A DNA stretch of 64,000 nucleotides. Source: Pseudomonas sp. UYIF39 (lineage in GTDB: Bacteria > Pseudomonadota > Gammaproteobacteria > Pseudomonadales > Pseudomonadaceae). This document shows, piece after piece, positions 17,647-26,750 of this stretch (its first letter is position 1; the number at the start of each line of letters is the position of its first letter). The notes beneath the pieces are model-generated. The model did not search any database. It saw only the letters and a program-made list of their open reading frames with translations, and had not been told where the DNA came from. The stretch covers positions 104,463 through 168,462 of the forward strand of contig NZ_JALBYU010000014.1 of assembly GCF_029963765.1 (NCBI RefSeq), written 5' to 3'. A program made the position numbers and the translations under genes.

Positions 17647-18870
17647 TTAGGCTTTTTCTTTGTAAGCCTTCAGCGCCTTGAGCCGTTCGCGCTTGATCGC
17701 CTCGCCCAGCTCCGGCCCCTTGAATCCCTTCTCCAGCAGCGGCTGAACCGCTACGGTCCGAGCAGCATTTGCCGCCCCCCGCAAATAATCAGCCTGTGGA
17801 TAACTTCGCTGCTCCAGCCCTTTACGTCCACGCGCGTCCATCTCGCACGCCGCGATAAATTCCTCGAACCGCTGCGGCCGACGGTAAATGTCAAAACTCT
17901 GCAGCAACTCCAGCAAAGTCGACGGCTTCAGCTCCAGGGCGCGATGGCCGTGGGTGTGATATTCGCCCGCCAGCAGAGCCAGCTCCTGACAGTCCTTCGG
18001 CGCCTTGAAGCGTTCGTTGACCGCTTTGATCAGTTTCAGGCCCTTGTGCTCATGAGCAATGTGTCGGGGCCACTCCTCTTCGGGCGTCAGTCCCTTGCCG
18101 AGGTCGTGCAGCAGGCAGGCCCAGCGCACGGTAAGTGGTTGTTTGTGCCGCGCCGCTTGCTCCAGCACGCTCAATATGTGCACGCCCGTGTCGATTTCCG
18201 GATGGTGGGCTTCCGGTTGCGGTACGCCGAACAGGGCATCGACTTCCGGCATCAATACCTTGAGAGCGCCACACTCGCGCAGCACTTCGATGAATACCTG
18301 GGGTTGGTCTTCCATCAGAGCGCGGGAGATTTCCTTCCAGCTGCGTTCCGCGGTCAAGGCCTCCAGTTCGCCTGATTCGCTGAGTTGGCGCATCAGCTCC
18401 AGTGTCTCCGGCGCCACGGTGAAACCGAGCCCCGCATAACGAGCTGCGAAGCGGGCAACGCGCAGAACCCTGAGCGGATCTTCGGCGAATGCGGGGGAAA
18501 CGTGACGAAGCAAGCGCGCCTCTAGATCGCGCTGGCCGTGGTAAGGATCGGTCAGGTTCTGTTGATCGTCTTCAGCCATGGCATTGATGGTCAGGTCACG
18601 ACGGATCAGGTCTTCTTCAAGGGTAACTTCGGGGCTGGCGTGAAAGGTAAAGCCGCCGTAACCGCGTCCGCTTTTGCGCTCGGTCCGGGCGAGGGCGTAT
18701 TCCTCGCCGCTTTTGGGATGAAGAAAAACCGGGAAATCCGCACCCACCGGGCGAAAGCCCTTGGCGAGCATTTCTTCAGTGGTGGCACCAACCACAACCC
18801 AGTCGATGTCTGTGACAGGCTTGCCCAGCAGGTGATCGCGTACCGCACCGCCGACTTTAAAAATCTGCAT
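17647..18870 (-). CDS. cca: Multifunctional CCA tRNA nucleotidyltransferase
   Basis: A 407-residue enzyme that adds or repairs the 3' CCA of tRNAs. It has the nucleotidyltransferase signature GGAVRDHLLG with catalytic Asp21/Asp23 (DIDWVV), then EDLIRRDLTINAMA and the EDPLRVLRVARFAARY motif. A C-terminal HD domain (HHPEIDTGVHIL, LLHDLGKGLTPEE) provides phosphohydrolase activity, as in E. coli. Length is normal for the HD-containing class-II type. It lies 63 bases downstream of ycgB on the same strand. Confidence 0.96.
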   Translation of the reverse strand: MQIFKVGGAVRDHLLGKPVTDIDWVVVGATTEEMLAKGFRPVGADFPVFLHPKSGEEYALARTERKSGRGYGGFTFHASPEVTLEEDLIRRDLTINAMAEDDQQNLTDPYHGQRDLEARLLRHVSPAFAEDPLRVLRVARFAARYAGLGFTVAPETLELMRQLSESGELEALTAERSWKEISRALMEDQPQVFIEVLRECGALKVLMPEVDALFGVPQPEAHHPEIDTGVHILSVLEQAARHKQPLTVRWACLLHDLGKGLTPEEEWPRHIAHEHKGLKLIKAVNERFKAPKDCQELALLAGEYHTHGHRALELKPSTLLELLQSFDIYRRPQRFEEFIAACEMDARGRKGLEQRSYPQADYLRGAANAARTVAVQPLLEKGFKGPELGEAIKRERLKALKAYKEKA

Positions 18871-18933
18871 AAAAAACCTCCGTTAGCCCGACAGAATAAC
18901 CTTTGCGTCGAACCTCCGGAGGCAGAAACAGGA

Positions 18934-20496
18934 TCAAAGATGGATGACAGCCAGGTCCAACCGGCCGTAGTCCCCCTCGCTGTGTTCGCTTCTGGGCGGA
19001 ACATGGTGGACTTTCATGACCTGGTCGCCTTGCAGGGTTTCCAGGTGAATGTCGAAGCCCCACAACCTATGCAGGTGCTTGAGCACTTCCTCGGTGGACT
19101 CGCCCAGCGGTTTGCGGTCGTGTTGCTGGTGACGCAGGGTTAGAGAGCGGTCGCCGCGCCGATCGATGCTGTAGATCTGCACGTTGGGTTCGCGATTGCC
19201 GAGGTTGTATTGTGCCGCCAGGGTTTCACGGATGATCCGGTAGCCCGGCTCATCGTGAATGGCTGGCACCAGCAGATCGTCCTTCTGGTCGTCATCAAGA
19301 ATGCTGAACAACTTCAGGTCACGGATCACCTGGGGTGACAGGTACTGCAGGATGAAGCTTTCATCCTTGAAGCTACTCATGGCGAACTTGATGCTCGACA
19401 GCCAGTCGGTGCCGGCAATCTCAGGGAACCAGCGGTAGTCCTCTTCGGTCGGGTGTTCACACATGCGGCGAATGTCCCGGTACATGGCAAAACCCAGGGT
19501 GTAGGGGTTGATGCCGTTGTAGTAGGGGCTGTCGAAGCCGGGTTGATAGACCACGCTGGTGTGGGACGTCAAAAACTCCATCATGAAGCCGTCGGTCACC
19601 AGGCCTTCGTCATACAGGTCGTTCATCAGGGTGTAATGCCAGAACGTGGCCCAACCCTCGTTCATCACCTGAGTCTGACGTTGCGGGTAGAAATACTGAG
19701 CGATCTTGCGCACGATCCGTACGATTTCCCGCTGCCATGGCTCCAGCAGCGGTGCGTGTTTTTCGATGAAGTAGAGGATATTTTCCTGAGGTTCAGCGGG
19801 GAAGCGCGCGTTGTCCTTGTCGCTGTACTTGTCTGCACCTTTTGGAATGGTCCGCCACAGATCGTTGATCTGTTTCTGCAAATGCTCTTCCCGATCCTTT
19901 TGCCGGCGACGTTCTTCTTCGGCGGAAATCGGATAGGGTCGTTTGTAGCGATCGACCCCATAGTTCATCAGGGCGTGGCAGGAATCCAGAAGGTCCTCGA
20001 CTGCGTCGATACCGTGGCGCTCCTCGCATTGCATGATGTATTGCTTGGCGAAGACCAGGTAATCGATGATCGAACTGGCGTCAGTCCAGGTGCGGAACAG
20101 GTAGTTGCCTTTGAAAAAACTGTTATGCCCGTAGCAGGCATGGGCGACGACCAACGCCTGCATGCAGATGGTGTTTTCTTCCATCAAATACGCGATGCAC
20201 GGGTCCGAGTTGATCACGATTTCGTACGCCAGCCCCATCTGGCCGCGAGAGTAGGATTTCTCGGTGCTGAGGAAGTGTTTGCCGTAGGACCAATGGTGAT
20301 AACCCAGCGGCATGCCGACGGAGGCATAGGCGTCCATCATCTGCTCGGCGGTGATCACCTCGATCTGGTTAGGGTAAGTATCGAGTGCGTAACGAGCCGC
20401 CAGACGACTGATTTCTTTGTCGTAGGCCTGAATCAGCTCGAACGTCCATTCGGAACCGGTGGAAATGGGTTGGCGCTTCTGCTCTTTGGCGGTCAT
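18934..20496 (-). CDS. ycgB: SpoVR family protein (YcgB)
   Basis: A 520-residue SpoVR-domain protein of unknown biochemical activity. Conserved blocks include YPNQIEVITAEQMMDAYAS, HHWSYGKHF, VVAHACYGHNSFFKGNYLF (a His/Cys-rich patch) and MNEGWATFWHYTLMNDLYDE. There are no membrane segments. Its ATG overlaps the stop of yeaH by 4 bases, completing the conserved prkA-yeaH-ycgB module, which is linked to stationary phase and nutrient stress in enterobacteria and to sporulation in Bacillus. The histidine-rich motifs hint at a metal site, an inference. Confidence 0.93.
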   Translation of the reverse strand: MTAKEQKRQPISTGSEWTFELIQAYDKEISRLAARYALDTYPNQIEVITAEQMMDAYASVGMPLGYHHWSYGKHFLSTEKSYSRGQMGLAYEIVINSDPCIAYLMEENTICMQALVVAHACYGHNSFFKGNYLFRTWTDASSIIDYLVFAKQYIMQCEERHGIDAVEDLLDSCHALMNYGVDRYKRPYPISAEEERRRQKDREEHLQKQINDLWRTIPKGADKYSDKDNARFPAEPQENILYFIEKHAPLLEPWQREIVRIVRKIAQYFYPQRQTQVMNEGWATFWHYTLMNDLYDEGLVTDGFMMEFLTSHTSVVYQPGFDSPYYNGINPYTLGFAMYRDIRRMCEHPTEEDYRWFPEIAGTDWLSSIKFAMSSFKDESFILQYLSPQVIRDLKLFSILDDDQKDDLLVPAIHDEPGYRIIRETLAAQYNLGNREPNVQIYSIDRRGDRSLTLRHQQHDRKPLGESTEEVLKHLHRLWGFDIHLETLQGDQVMKVHHVPPRSEHSEGDYGRLDLAVIHL

Positions 20497-21764
20497 GTCA
20501 CTAACCTGCGCTGGAAGAGTTCACGGAAGACCGGATAGATATCCCCGGCCGAGACCAGTTGTTGCTGGGCAAAAGTCTCAGAGAAGGCTTCGGCGATGCG
20601 TTCGTACTCGAACCACAAGGCCTGATGTTCGCGCGGGGTGATCTCAACGTAAGTGTAGTACTGCACGAACGGCATGATCTGGTTGATCAGAATGTCGCGG
20701 CAGATCGGTGAGTCGTCGTTCCAGTTATCGCCGTCGGAGGCTTGAGCGGCATAGATATTCCACTCATTGCTCGGATAGCGTTCGGCCATGATCTCCTGCA
20801 TCAGTTTCAAGGCGCTGGAAACGATGGTGCCGCCGGTTTCGCGAGAATAGAAAAACTCTTCTTCATCCACTTCCCTGGCACTCGTGTGGTGGCGGATGAA
20901 CACGACGTCGATCTTGTCGTAGTTACGCTTGAGAAACAGGTACAGCAGGATAAAGAAACGCTTGGCGATGTCCTTGGTCGCTTGGGTCATGGAGCCGGAC
21001 ACGTCCATCAGGCAGAACATCACCGCCTTGGAGCTGGGGTTGGGTTGCTTGATGAGCAGGTTGTACTTGAGGTCGAAGGTATCGAGGAACGGTACGCGAT
21101 GAATGCGAGCACTGAGTTTTTCGATTTCTGCTTCGACTTCCTGAATATCGCCGAAGTTGTCTGGCTCATCACGCTTGAGTCGCAGCAGTTCTTCCTTGGC
21201 TTCGCGTAATTTTGCCCGGCTGCTGCCAGACAGGGCGATTCGCCGTGCATGGGCCGAGCGCAAGGTGCGGATAATGTTGATCCGCGACGGATTGCCCTCG
21301 TTACTGATCCCGGCACGAACGGTCTTGAAGGTGTCGGTGCCGGTCAGGTTGCGCTTGACCAGGTTCGGTAGCTCAAGGTCCTCGAACATGAATTCGAGGA
21401 ATTCCTCCTGGGTGATCTGGAAGACGAATTCGTCCATCCCTTCGCCCGAATTGCCGGCCTTGCCGGGGCCTCTGCCACCGCCACCTCCGGGCGGGCGGGC
21501 AATGTGCTCGCCGCTGGTGAATTCCTTGTTGCCTGGGTGCACGACTGTCTGCTTGCCACCGCGACCGTGGTGAAGCACCGGCTCGTCAATATCGCGGCCG
21601 GGGATGCTGATCTGTTCGCCGTGTTCCATATCGGTAATGGAGCGCCGGCTGACCGCCTCTTCGACAGCCTTTTTGATGTGATCACGGTAACGCCGCAGAA
21701 ACCGCTGACGGTTCACCGTGCTTTTGTTCTTGCCATTGAGACGTCGGTCGATCACATAGCTCAT
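20493..21764 (-). CDS. yeaH: YeaH/DUF444 family protein with VWA-like fold
   Basis: A 423-residue DUF444 protein. The basic N-terminus (SYVIDRRLNGKNKSTVNRQR) is followed by a glycine-rich linker (PPGGGGGRGPGKAG, ~90-105). In the C-terminal half CLMDVSGSMTQATKDIAKR carries the DxSxS MIDAS motif of von Willebrand A domains, which binds a divalent metal. The partner gene upstream encodes the PrkA kinase, and ycgB follows with a 4-base overlap. VWA proteins paired with AAA-type ATPases often act together, which suggests a PrkA-YeaH complex, an inference. Confidence 0.93.
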   Translation of the reverse strand: MSYVIDRRLNGKNKSTVNRQRFLRRYRDHIKKAVEEAVSRRSITDMEHGEQISIPGRDIDEPVLHHGRGGKQTVVHPGNKEFTSGEHIARPPGGGGGRGPGKAGNSGEGMDEFVFQITQEEFLEFMFEDLELPNLVKRNLTGTDTFKTVRAGISNEGNPSRINIIRTLRSAHARRIALSGSSRAKLREAKEELLRLKRDEPDNFGDIQEVEAEIEKLSARIHRVPFLDTFDLKYNLLIKQPNPSSKAVMFCLMDVSGSMTQATKDIAKRFFILLYLFLKRNYDKIDVVFIRHHTSAREVDEEEFFYSRETGGTIVSSALKLMQEIMAERYPSNEWNIYAAQASDGDNWNDDSPICRDILINQIMPFVQYYTYVEITPREHQALWFEYERIAEAFSETFAQQQLVSAGDIYPVFRELFQRRLVT

Positions 21765-21966
21765 GACTGCTCCTTAGAAGCTGTCCTGAAAGGGGCGAGC
21801 GGTTATGCAGCATCGACGGTGCCAAGGGATGTTCACGCTCCCCCAAGCGCTTTTGGACGCTGACTGAACCTCGCTACCGACTTTCGAACACCTTCCAGAG
21901 GTTTGTGTAACAGAAAATGCGTACACAGGCCTCTGGCTGACGACAACCGGTCTGACCGGCAGCGGG
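21765..21966. other. Spacer between prkA and yeaH
   Basis: About 200 bases without a gene. A small hairpin, CCGGT-CTG-ACCGG (21947-21959), lies 7 bases beyond the prkA stop but lacks a U-run, so it may only adjust transcript levels inside the module. Confidence 0.4.
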
Positions 21967-23889
21967 TTATTGTGATTTTCTGACCCGCAAGTACCACTCG
22001 GACAGCAGTCGTACCTGTTTGTCGGTGTAGCCCCGCTCGACCATCCGTGTGACGAAGTCGTTGTGCTTCTGCTGGTCCTCTTTGCTGGCCTTGGCGTTGA
22101 AGCTGATGACTGGCAGGAGGTCCTCGGTGTTGGAGAACATTTTCTTCTCGATGACCACCCGCAGTTTTTCGTAGCTGAGCCAGGTCGGGTTCTTGCCGTT
22201 GTTATTGGCCCGGGCGCGCAGTACGAAGTTGACGATTTCATTGCGGAAATCCTTCGGATTGCTGATGCCGGCCGGTTTTTCGATTTTCTCCAGTTCTTCG
22301 TTCAGCGCTACGCGGTTGAGGATTTCGCCGGTTTCCGGGTCGCGGTATTCCTGGTCCTGGATCCAGAAGTCGGCGTACAGCACATAGCGATCGAAGATGT
22401 TCTGGCCATACTCGCTGTAAGACTCGAGGTAGGCGGTCTGGATTTCCTTGCCGATGAACTCGATATAACGCGGTGCCAGGTACTCCTTGAGGAAGCGCAG
22501 ATAGCGTTCGCGGGTTTCCGCCTGGAATTGTTCCTGTTCGATCTGTTGTTCCAGCACGTAAAGCAAGTGCACCGGGTTGGCAGCGATTTCGTGAGGATCG
22601 AAGTTGAACACTTTCGACAGGATCTTGAACGCGAAACGGGTCGACAAGCCGTTCATGCCTTCGTCGACACCCGCGTTGTCACGGTATTCCTGGATCGACT
22701 TGGCCTTCGGATCGGTATCCTTGAGGTTTTCGCCGTCATACACGCGCATTTTGGAGTAGATATTGGAGTTTTCTGGCTCTTTCAGTCGCGAGAGTACGGT
22801 GAACTGGGCAAGCATCTTCAGGGTGTCAGGCGCGCAGTGAGCCTTGGCCAGGGAGCTATTGAACAAGAGCTTGTCGTAGATCTTCACTTCGTCGCTGACT
22901 CGCAGGCAGTACGGCACTTTGACGATGTAGATCCGGTCGATGAAGGCTTCGTTGTTTTTGTTGTTGCGGAAGGTGTGCCATTCCGATTCGTTGGAGTGGG
23001 CCAACAGGATCCCGGTAAACGGAATTGCCCCCAGACCTTCGGTACTGTTGTAGTTGCCTTCCTGGGTGGCGGTCAGCAGTGGGTGCAGCACCTTGATCGG
23101 TGCCTTGAACATTTCGACGAATTCCATCAGGCCCTGGTTGGCCCGGCACAGTGCGCCCGAGTAGCTGTAGGCATCGGCGTCGTTCTGTGGGTATTCCTCC
23201 AGTTTGCGGATATCGACCTTGCCCACCAGTGCCGAGATGTCCTGGTTGTTTTCATCTCCCGGCTCGGTTTTGGCTACCGCGATCTGATTGAGGATCGACG
23301 GATAGAGTTTCACCACGCGGAACTGGCTGATGTCGCCGCCGAACTCGGCCAGGCGCTTGGTGGCCCATGGCGACATGATGGTGTTGAGGTAGCGCCGTGG
23401 AATGCCGAAGTCTTCTTCGAGGATCGCGCCATCTTCAGTGGCGTTGAACAGACCCAGAGGCGATTCGAATACCGGCGAGCCCTTGATCGCGTAGAAGGGT
23501 ACTTTTTCGATCAGCTGTTTCAGCTTCTCGGCCAGGGACGATTTACCGCCACCCACAGGGCCGAGCAAATAGAGAATCTGTTTCTTCTCTTCCAGGCCCT
23601 GAGCGGCATGGCGGAAATACGACACGATCTGGTCAATGCATTCTTCCATCCCGTGGAAGTCTTCAAAGGCCGGATAGCGGCGGATTACCTTGTTGGAAAA
23701 GATTCGTGACAGCCTCGAGTTGGCCGAGGTGTCGAGGAGCTCCGGTTCACCGATGGCCAGTAACAGACGCTCGGCGGCGGAGGCATAGGCGCTGCGGTCG
23801 CTTTTGCACAGCTCAAGATACTCTTGCAGCGAGAGTTCTTCCTGGCGTGTGGACTCGAAGCGTTGTTGGAAGTGGCTAAAGATACTCAT
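21967..23889 (-). CDS. yeaG: PrkA-type serine protein kinase/AAA protein (YeaG)
   Basis: A 640-residue protein with an N-terminal AAA-type PrkA domain (Walker A GPVGGGKSS at residues 110-118) and the C-terminal PrkA kinase-like region (for example DIRKLEEYPQNDADAYSYSG). Bacillus PrkA and E. coli YeaG phosphorylate or degrade targets in stress conditions; YeaG with YeaH is induced by nitrogen starvation. It is the first gene of the yeaG-yeaH-ycgB set on this strand. The start ATG gives MSIFSHFQQRFESTRQ. Two strong hairpins lie upstream (24121-24174), behind glpE. Confidence 0.95.
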   Translation of the reverse strand: MSIFSHFQQRFESTRQEELSLQEYLELCKSDRSAYASAAERLLLAIGEPELLDTSANSRLSRIFSNKVIRRYPAFEDFHGMEECIDQIVSYFRHAAQGLEEKKQILYLLGPVGGGKSSLAEKLKQLIEKVPFYAIKGSPVFESPLGLFNATEDGAILEEDFGIPRRYLNTIMSPWATKRLAEFGGDISQFRVVKLYPSILNQIAVAKTEPGDENNQDISALVGKVDIRKLEEYPQNDADAYSYSGALCRANQGLMEFVEMFKAPIKVLHPLLTATQEGNYNSTEGLGAIPFTGILLAHSNESEWHTFRNNKNNEAFIDRIYIVKVPYCLRVSDEVKIYDKLLFNSSLAKAHCAPDTLKMLAQFTVLSRLKEPENSNIYSKMRVYDGENLKDTDPKAKSIQEYRDNAGVDEGMNGLSTRFAFKILSKVFNFDPHEIAANPVHLLYVLEQQIEQEQFQAETRERYLRFLKEYLAPRYIEFIGKEIQTAYLESYSEYGQNIFDRYVLYADFWIQDQEYRDPETGEILNRVALNEELEKIEKPAGISNPKDFRNEIVNFVLRARANNNGKNPTWLSYEKLRVVIEKKMFSNTEDLLPVISFNAKASKEDQQKHNDFVTRMVERGYTDKQVRLLSEWYLRVRKSQ

Positions 23890-24185
23890 GACGTCACCTC
23901 GCTCGATACGTGGAGCCGACGCCGGATCATTCAGTCGATGCTGGCAGCGACCGAATATGCAGTCGCTGTTTACCCCCCAGAACTCTTTCGAAGCTGACTA
24001 CCCCGAAAGCTACTCCCGATGACCCGCGCGCCGGTGTACCGGCTCTCCCCTGTTTTGGATGGCCTGCGCTTAAGGATAGTTGGGAATTCGGGAGGTAAAG
24101 GCGAGATACGTAATTAGTTGTGGCAGACCGTTCGTCTGCCACCGCGCGAGCCCGCGGGGGCCGGGGCTTGCGCGTTACAAAAAAA
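23890..24185. other. Intergenic region upstream of prkA with two tandem hairpins
   Basis: A 296-base gap. TGGCAGAC/GTCTGCCA (24121-24141) and the long GC-rich palindrome at 24143-24174 lie next to each other beyond the glpE stop; neither has a U-run. The prkA promoter should be between about 23900 and 24110. I found no consensus sigma-54 element there and no clear sigma-70 pair. Confidence 0.45.
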
Positions 24186-24515
24186 TTATTCGGAAGTGCC
24201 TTGCGCCGTTTCCGAAGGGTAAGTCGTACGCCACAGTTCAAAACCGCCATCCATGCTGTAGACGTCGGAGAAGCCCTGACTAATGAGGTACGCAGCGGCG
24301 CTCTGACTGGAATTGCCGTGGTAGCAGACGACCACGGTCGGTGCGTCGAGGTCGGCAGCGCGGATGAAATCCGAGATGGAGTGGTTATCCAGATGCTTCG
24401 AACCGGCTATGTGCAGTGCGGCAAAGGTCGCTGGGTCGCGAACATCGACCACCACCGCGCCTTGTTCGCGCAGGGCCTGGGCCTGTTCCGGGGGGATACG
24501 TTTGAATTCGCTCAT
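24186..24515 (-). CDS. glpE: Thiosulfate sulfurtransferase (single-domain rhodanese)
   Basis: A 109-residue rhodanese that transfers sulfane sulfur from thiosulfate to cyanide or thiol acceptors. The active-site Cys64 is in VVVCYHGNSSQSAA, and the cytosolic single-domain length matches E. coli GlpE. It follows apaH by 33 bases on the same strand, so it may be the end of the apaG-apaH unit. No glycerol-3-phosphate genes are nearby, so the glp name is by homology only. Confidence 0.93.
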   Translation of the reverse strand: MSEFKRIPPEQAQALREQGAVVVDVRDPATFAALHIAGSKHLDNHSISDFIRAADLDAPTVVVCYHGNSSQSAAAYLISQGFSDVYSMDGGFELWRTTYPSETAQGTSE

Positions 24516-24548
24516 TGCGGGCTCCTGTGGCTCGGCTGAAAGCGCAGT

Positions 24549-25430
24549 CTAGCGCGGGGCGCTAGCTGACGATGGATCGGGGATAAGTGCGGCGACTGGC
24601 GGCAGGGCAAGGCCATGCTCGTCGCATTTGCAAGACAGGCGTTCACCGCTGTCGACATTCATGAGGGTCAGGGCGCCGCCCCAGACACAACCGGTGTCGA
24701 GGGCCGAGATGCCCGGCTCATTGCATCGGCCTTCCAGAGCGGCCCAGTGGCCGAAGATGATCTTCAGGCCCTTGGTCTTGCGCTCTTTGTGCTGAAACCA
24801 GGGTTTGTAGCCCGGTGGCGCATTGTCGAGGCCTTCCTTGCTTTTGAGGTCAAGCTTGCCCTCGGCGGTACAAAACCGCATGCGGGTGAAATAGTTGGTG
24901 ATCACTCGCAGGCGTGTCACGCCTTTGAGGTCGTTGTCCCATTTCGCCGGATCGTTGCCGTACATGCCATCGAGGTAGGGCGGCAACAGGTTGTCATCGC
25001 GCAATGCCGTCTCGACTTCGGCGGCATACTTCAAGGCCTTGCGCAGTGACCACTGGGGCGGAATGCCCGCATGTACCAGCGCGACATCGCGCTGTTCGTC
25101 GTAGTGCATGAGCTTTTGCTGACGCAGCCACTCCAGCAGTTCCGCGCAATCGGGCGCTGCGAGAATCTCGAGCAGGGTGTCGGACTTCTTCAAGCGTTCG
25201 ATGTTTTTCCCGGCCGCCAGCAGGTGCAGGTCATGGTTGCCGAGCACGCACACCAGCGATTCGCGGATGCTATAGAGGAAGCGCAAGGTGTCCAGGGACT
25301 GCGGGCCACGGTTGACCAGATCGCCTACCAGCCACAGACGATCCCGTGTCGGGTCGAAGGCGACCTGCTTGAGCAGGCATTGCAATGCTTGAAGGCAGCC
25401 TTGCAGATCGCCGACGGCGTACGTTGCCAT
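24549..25430 (-). CDS. apaH: Diadenosine tetraphosphatase (symmetrical)
   Basis: A 293-residue metallophosphoesterase that hydrolyses Ap4A to two ADP and also removes Np4 caps from RNA. Metal-binding motifs GDLQGC, GDLVNRGP and GNHDLHLLA are in order in the first 70 residues, then VHAGIPPQW. Its ATG overlaps the apaG stop by one base, so the genes are translationally coupled. The C-terminal extension is slightly longer than in E. coli. Confidence 0.96.
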   Translation of the reverse strand: MATYAVGDLQGCLQALQCLLKQVAFDPTRDRLWLVGDLVNRGPQSLDTLRFLYSIRESLVCVLGNHDLHLLAAGKNIERLKKSDTLLEILAAPDCAELLEWLRQQKLMHYDEQRDVALVHAGIPPQWSLRKALKYAAEVETALRDDNLLPPYLDGMYGNDPAKWDNDLKGVTRLRVITNYFTRMRFCTAEGKLDLKSKEGLDNAPPGYKPWFQHKERKTKGLKIIFGHWAALEGRCNEPGISALDTGCVWGGALTLMNVDSGERLSCKCDEHGLALPPVAALIPDPSSASAPR

Positions 25431-25810
25431 CAGTGCAGGGCTCCGGGCACAGCCAGACGGAATGGGGCGATGATGGCGTCGAAGTGTTTGCCGTCGTCGG
25501 CAACCATTTCATAAGAGCCCTGCATCGTGCCGACCTTGGAGGTCATGACGGTGCCGCTGCTGTAGGTGTGGCTTTCGCCCACGTCGATCAACGGCTGCTG
25601 GCCAACAACGCCCGCACCGCGAACCTCTTCGACATGCCCGTCACCGTCGGTGATCACCCAGTGCCGCGACAACAGTTTGGCCGGTAGCTCGCCATTGTTG
25701 TGCACGGTGATGGTGTAGGCGAAGGCAAAGCGGTTTTGCTCGGGTTGCGATTGTTCTGCCAGATAGCGGGTGACGACGCTGACGTCGACCTGGTAACGAG
25801 GATCGGACAT
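25430..25810 (-). CDS. apaG: ApaG protein
   Basis: A 126-residue ApaG-domain (beta-sandwich) protein of unclear activity, conserved next to ApaH. It contains FAYTITVHNNGELPAKLLSR, HWVITDGDGHVEEVRGAGVV and GSYEMVADDGKHFDAIIAPF. I start it at the ATG at 25810 (MSDPRYQVDVSV); an earlier in-frame start would add 28 residues with no family match. It lies within a minus-strand run headed by lptD-surA-pdxA-rsmA. Confidence 0.95.
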   Translation of the reverse strand: MSDPRYQVDVSVVTRYLAEQSQPEQNRFAFAYTITVHNNGELPAKLLSRHWVITDGDGHVEEVRGAGVVGQQPLIDVGESHTYSSGTVMTSKVGTMQGSYEMVADDGKHFDAIIAPFRLAVPGALH

Positions 25811-25931
25811 GCAAGAGGCCTTAAACGAAGCGGAACGCGGGGCGTAGCTGATGGAACTCAGTCTAGGCCAAGTATCGGGTAGTAAACCAGACATGAAGGC
25901 TGGTGTCCTACCCGATAACGCTCATTGCCTG

Positions 25932-26750
25932 TCAGTCGGCGGCGGGCGTCTGTAGGACTTGTTCGCTGAGCTTGTCGGCAAGGCGCACGAAGGCGGCCAG
26001 ATCGAGTTGTTCGGGACGCAGGCTGCCATCAACGCCGGCGGCTTCGATTTCAGCATTGCTCAGCAGCAGTTTGAGGGTGTTGCGCAGGGTCTTGCGGCGC
26101 TGGTTAAAGGCTTCGCGCACGACACGCTCCAACAGCTTGTGATCCTTGGCCGGGTGCGGCAGCACCGCATGGGGCACCAGGCGCACGATGGCCGAATCGA
26201 CTTTGGGCGGCGGATTGAATGCGCCCGGACCAACGTTGAACAGATGCTCAACCCGGCAGTGATACTGAACCATGATCGACAAGCGACCCCAGTCACCACC
26301 GCCTGGGCCTGCTGCCAGGCGCTCGACCACTTCCTTTTGCAGCATGAAATGCATGTCGCGAATCAGACTGGCGTTATGCAGCAGGTGAAAAATCAGCGGC
26401 GTAGAGATGTTGTACGGCAGGTTGCCGACCACCCGCAGGCTGTTCGGCGCGGCGTTCAGGCTGGTGAAGTCGAACTTCAGCGCGTCGCCCTGATGCAGGT
26501 TGAAATTGCTCTTGCTGGCAAATTGCTGGTTGAGGATCGGGATCAGATCCTTGTCCAGTTCCACCACGTCCAACTGGGCGCCGCTGTTTAGCAGGCCTTG
26601 GGTTAGCGCACCCTGGCCAGGGCCGATTTCCAGAAGGCGGTCTTCGGGCTTGGCGTGGATAGCGCGCAGGATGCGGTCGATTACGCCGGCATCGTGCAGG
26701 AAGTTCTGGCCGAAGCGCTTGCGCGCCCGGTGTTGGTAATGCTCGGTCAT
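25932..26750 (-). CDS. rsmA: 16S rRNA (A1518/A1519-N6) dimethyltransferase
   Basis: A 272-residue KsgA-type methyltransferase that dimethylates two adenines near the 3' end of 16S rRNA during late 30S assembly. SAM-binding motif LEIGPGQGALT (~41-51) and the catalytic NLPYNIS are present, with QNFLHD at the N-terminus. The name rsmA here is the ribosomal enzyme (ksgA), not the CsrA-like regulator of pseudomonads. It overlaps pdxA by 4 bases. Confidence 0.96.
   Translation of the reverse strand: MTEHYQHRARKRFGQNFLHDAGVIDRILRAIHAKPEDRLLEIGPGQGALTQGLLNSGAQLDVVELDKDLIPILNQQFASKSNFNLHQGDALKFDFTSLNAAPNSLRVVGNLPYNISTPLIFHLLHNASLIRDMHFMLQKEVVERLAAGPGGGDWGRLSIMVQYHCRVEHLFNVGPGAFNPPPKVDSAIVRLVPHAVLPHPAKDHKLLERVVREAFNQRRKTLRNTLKLLLSNAEIEAAGVDGSLRPEQLDLAAFVRLADKLSEQVLQTPAAD

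Noticed and set aside
22063..23709. 548-codon plus-strand frame opposite prkA
   Set aside because: Antisense shadow of the PrkA gene; Phe/Gln/Val-rich translation typical of reverse-strand artefacts.
23890..24110. Sigma-54 promoter for prkA
   Set aside because: No GG-N10-GC pair in TGGCAC/TTGC context on the minus strand, although nitrogen control is known for the E. coli homologue.
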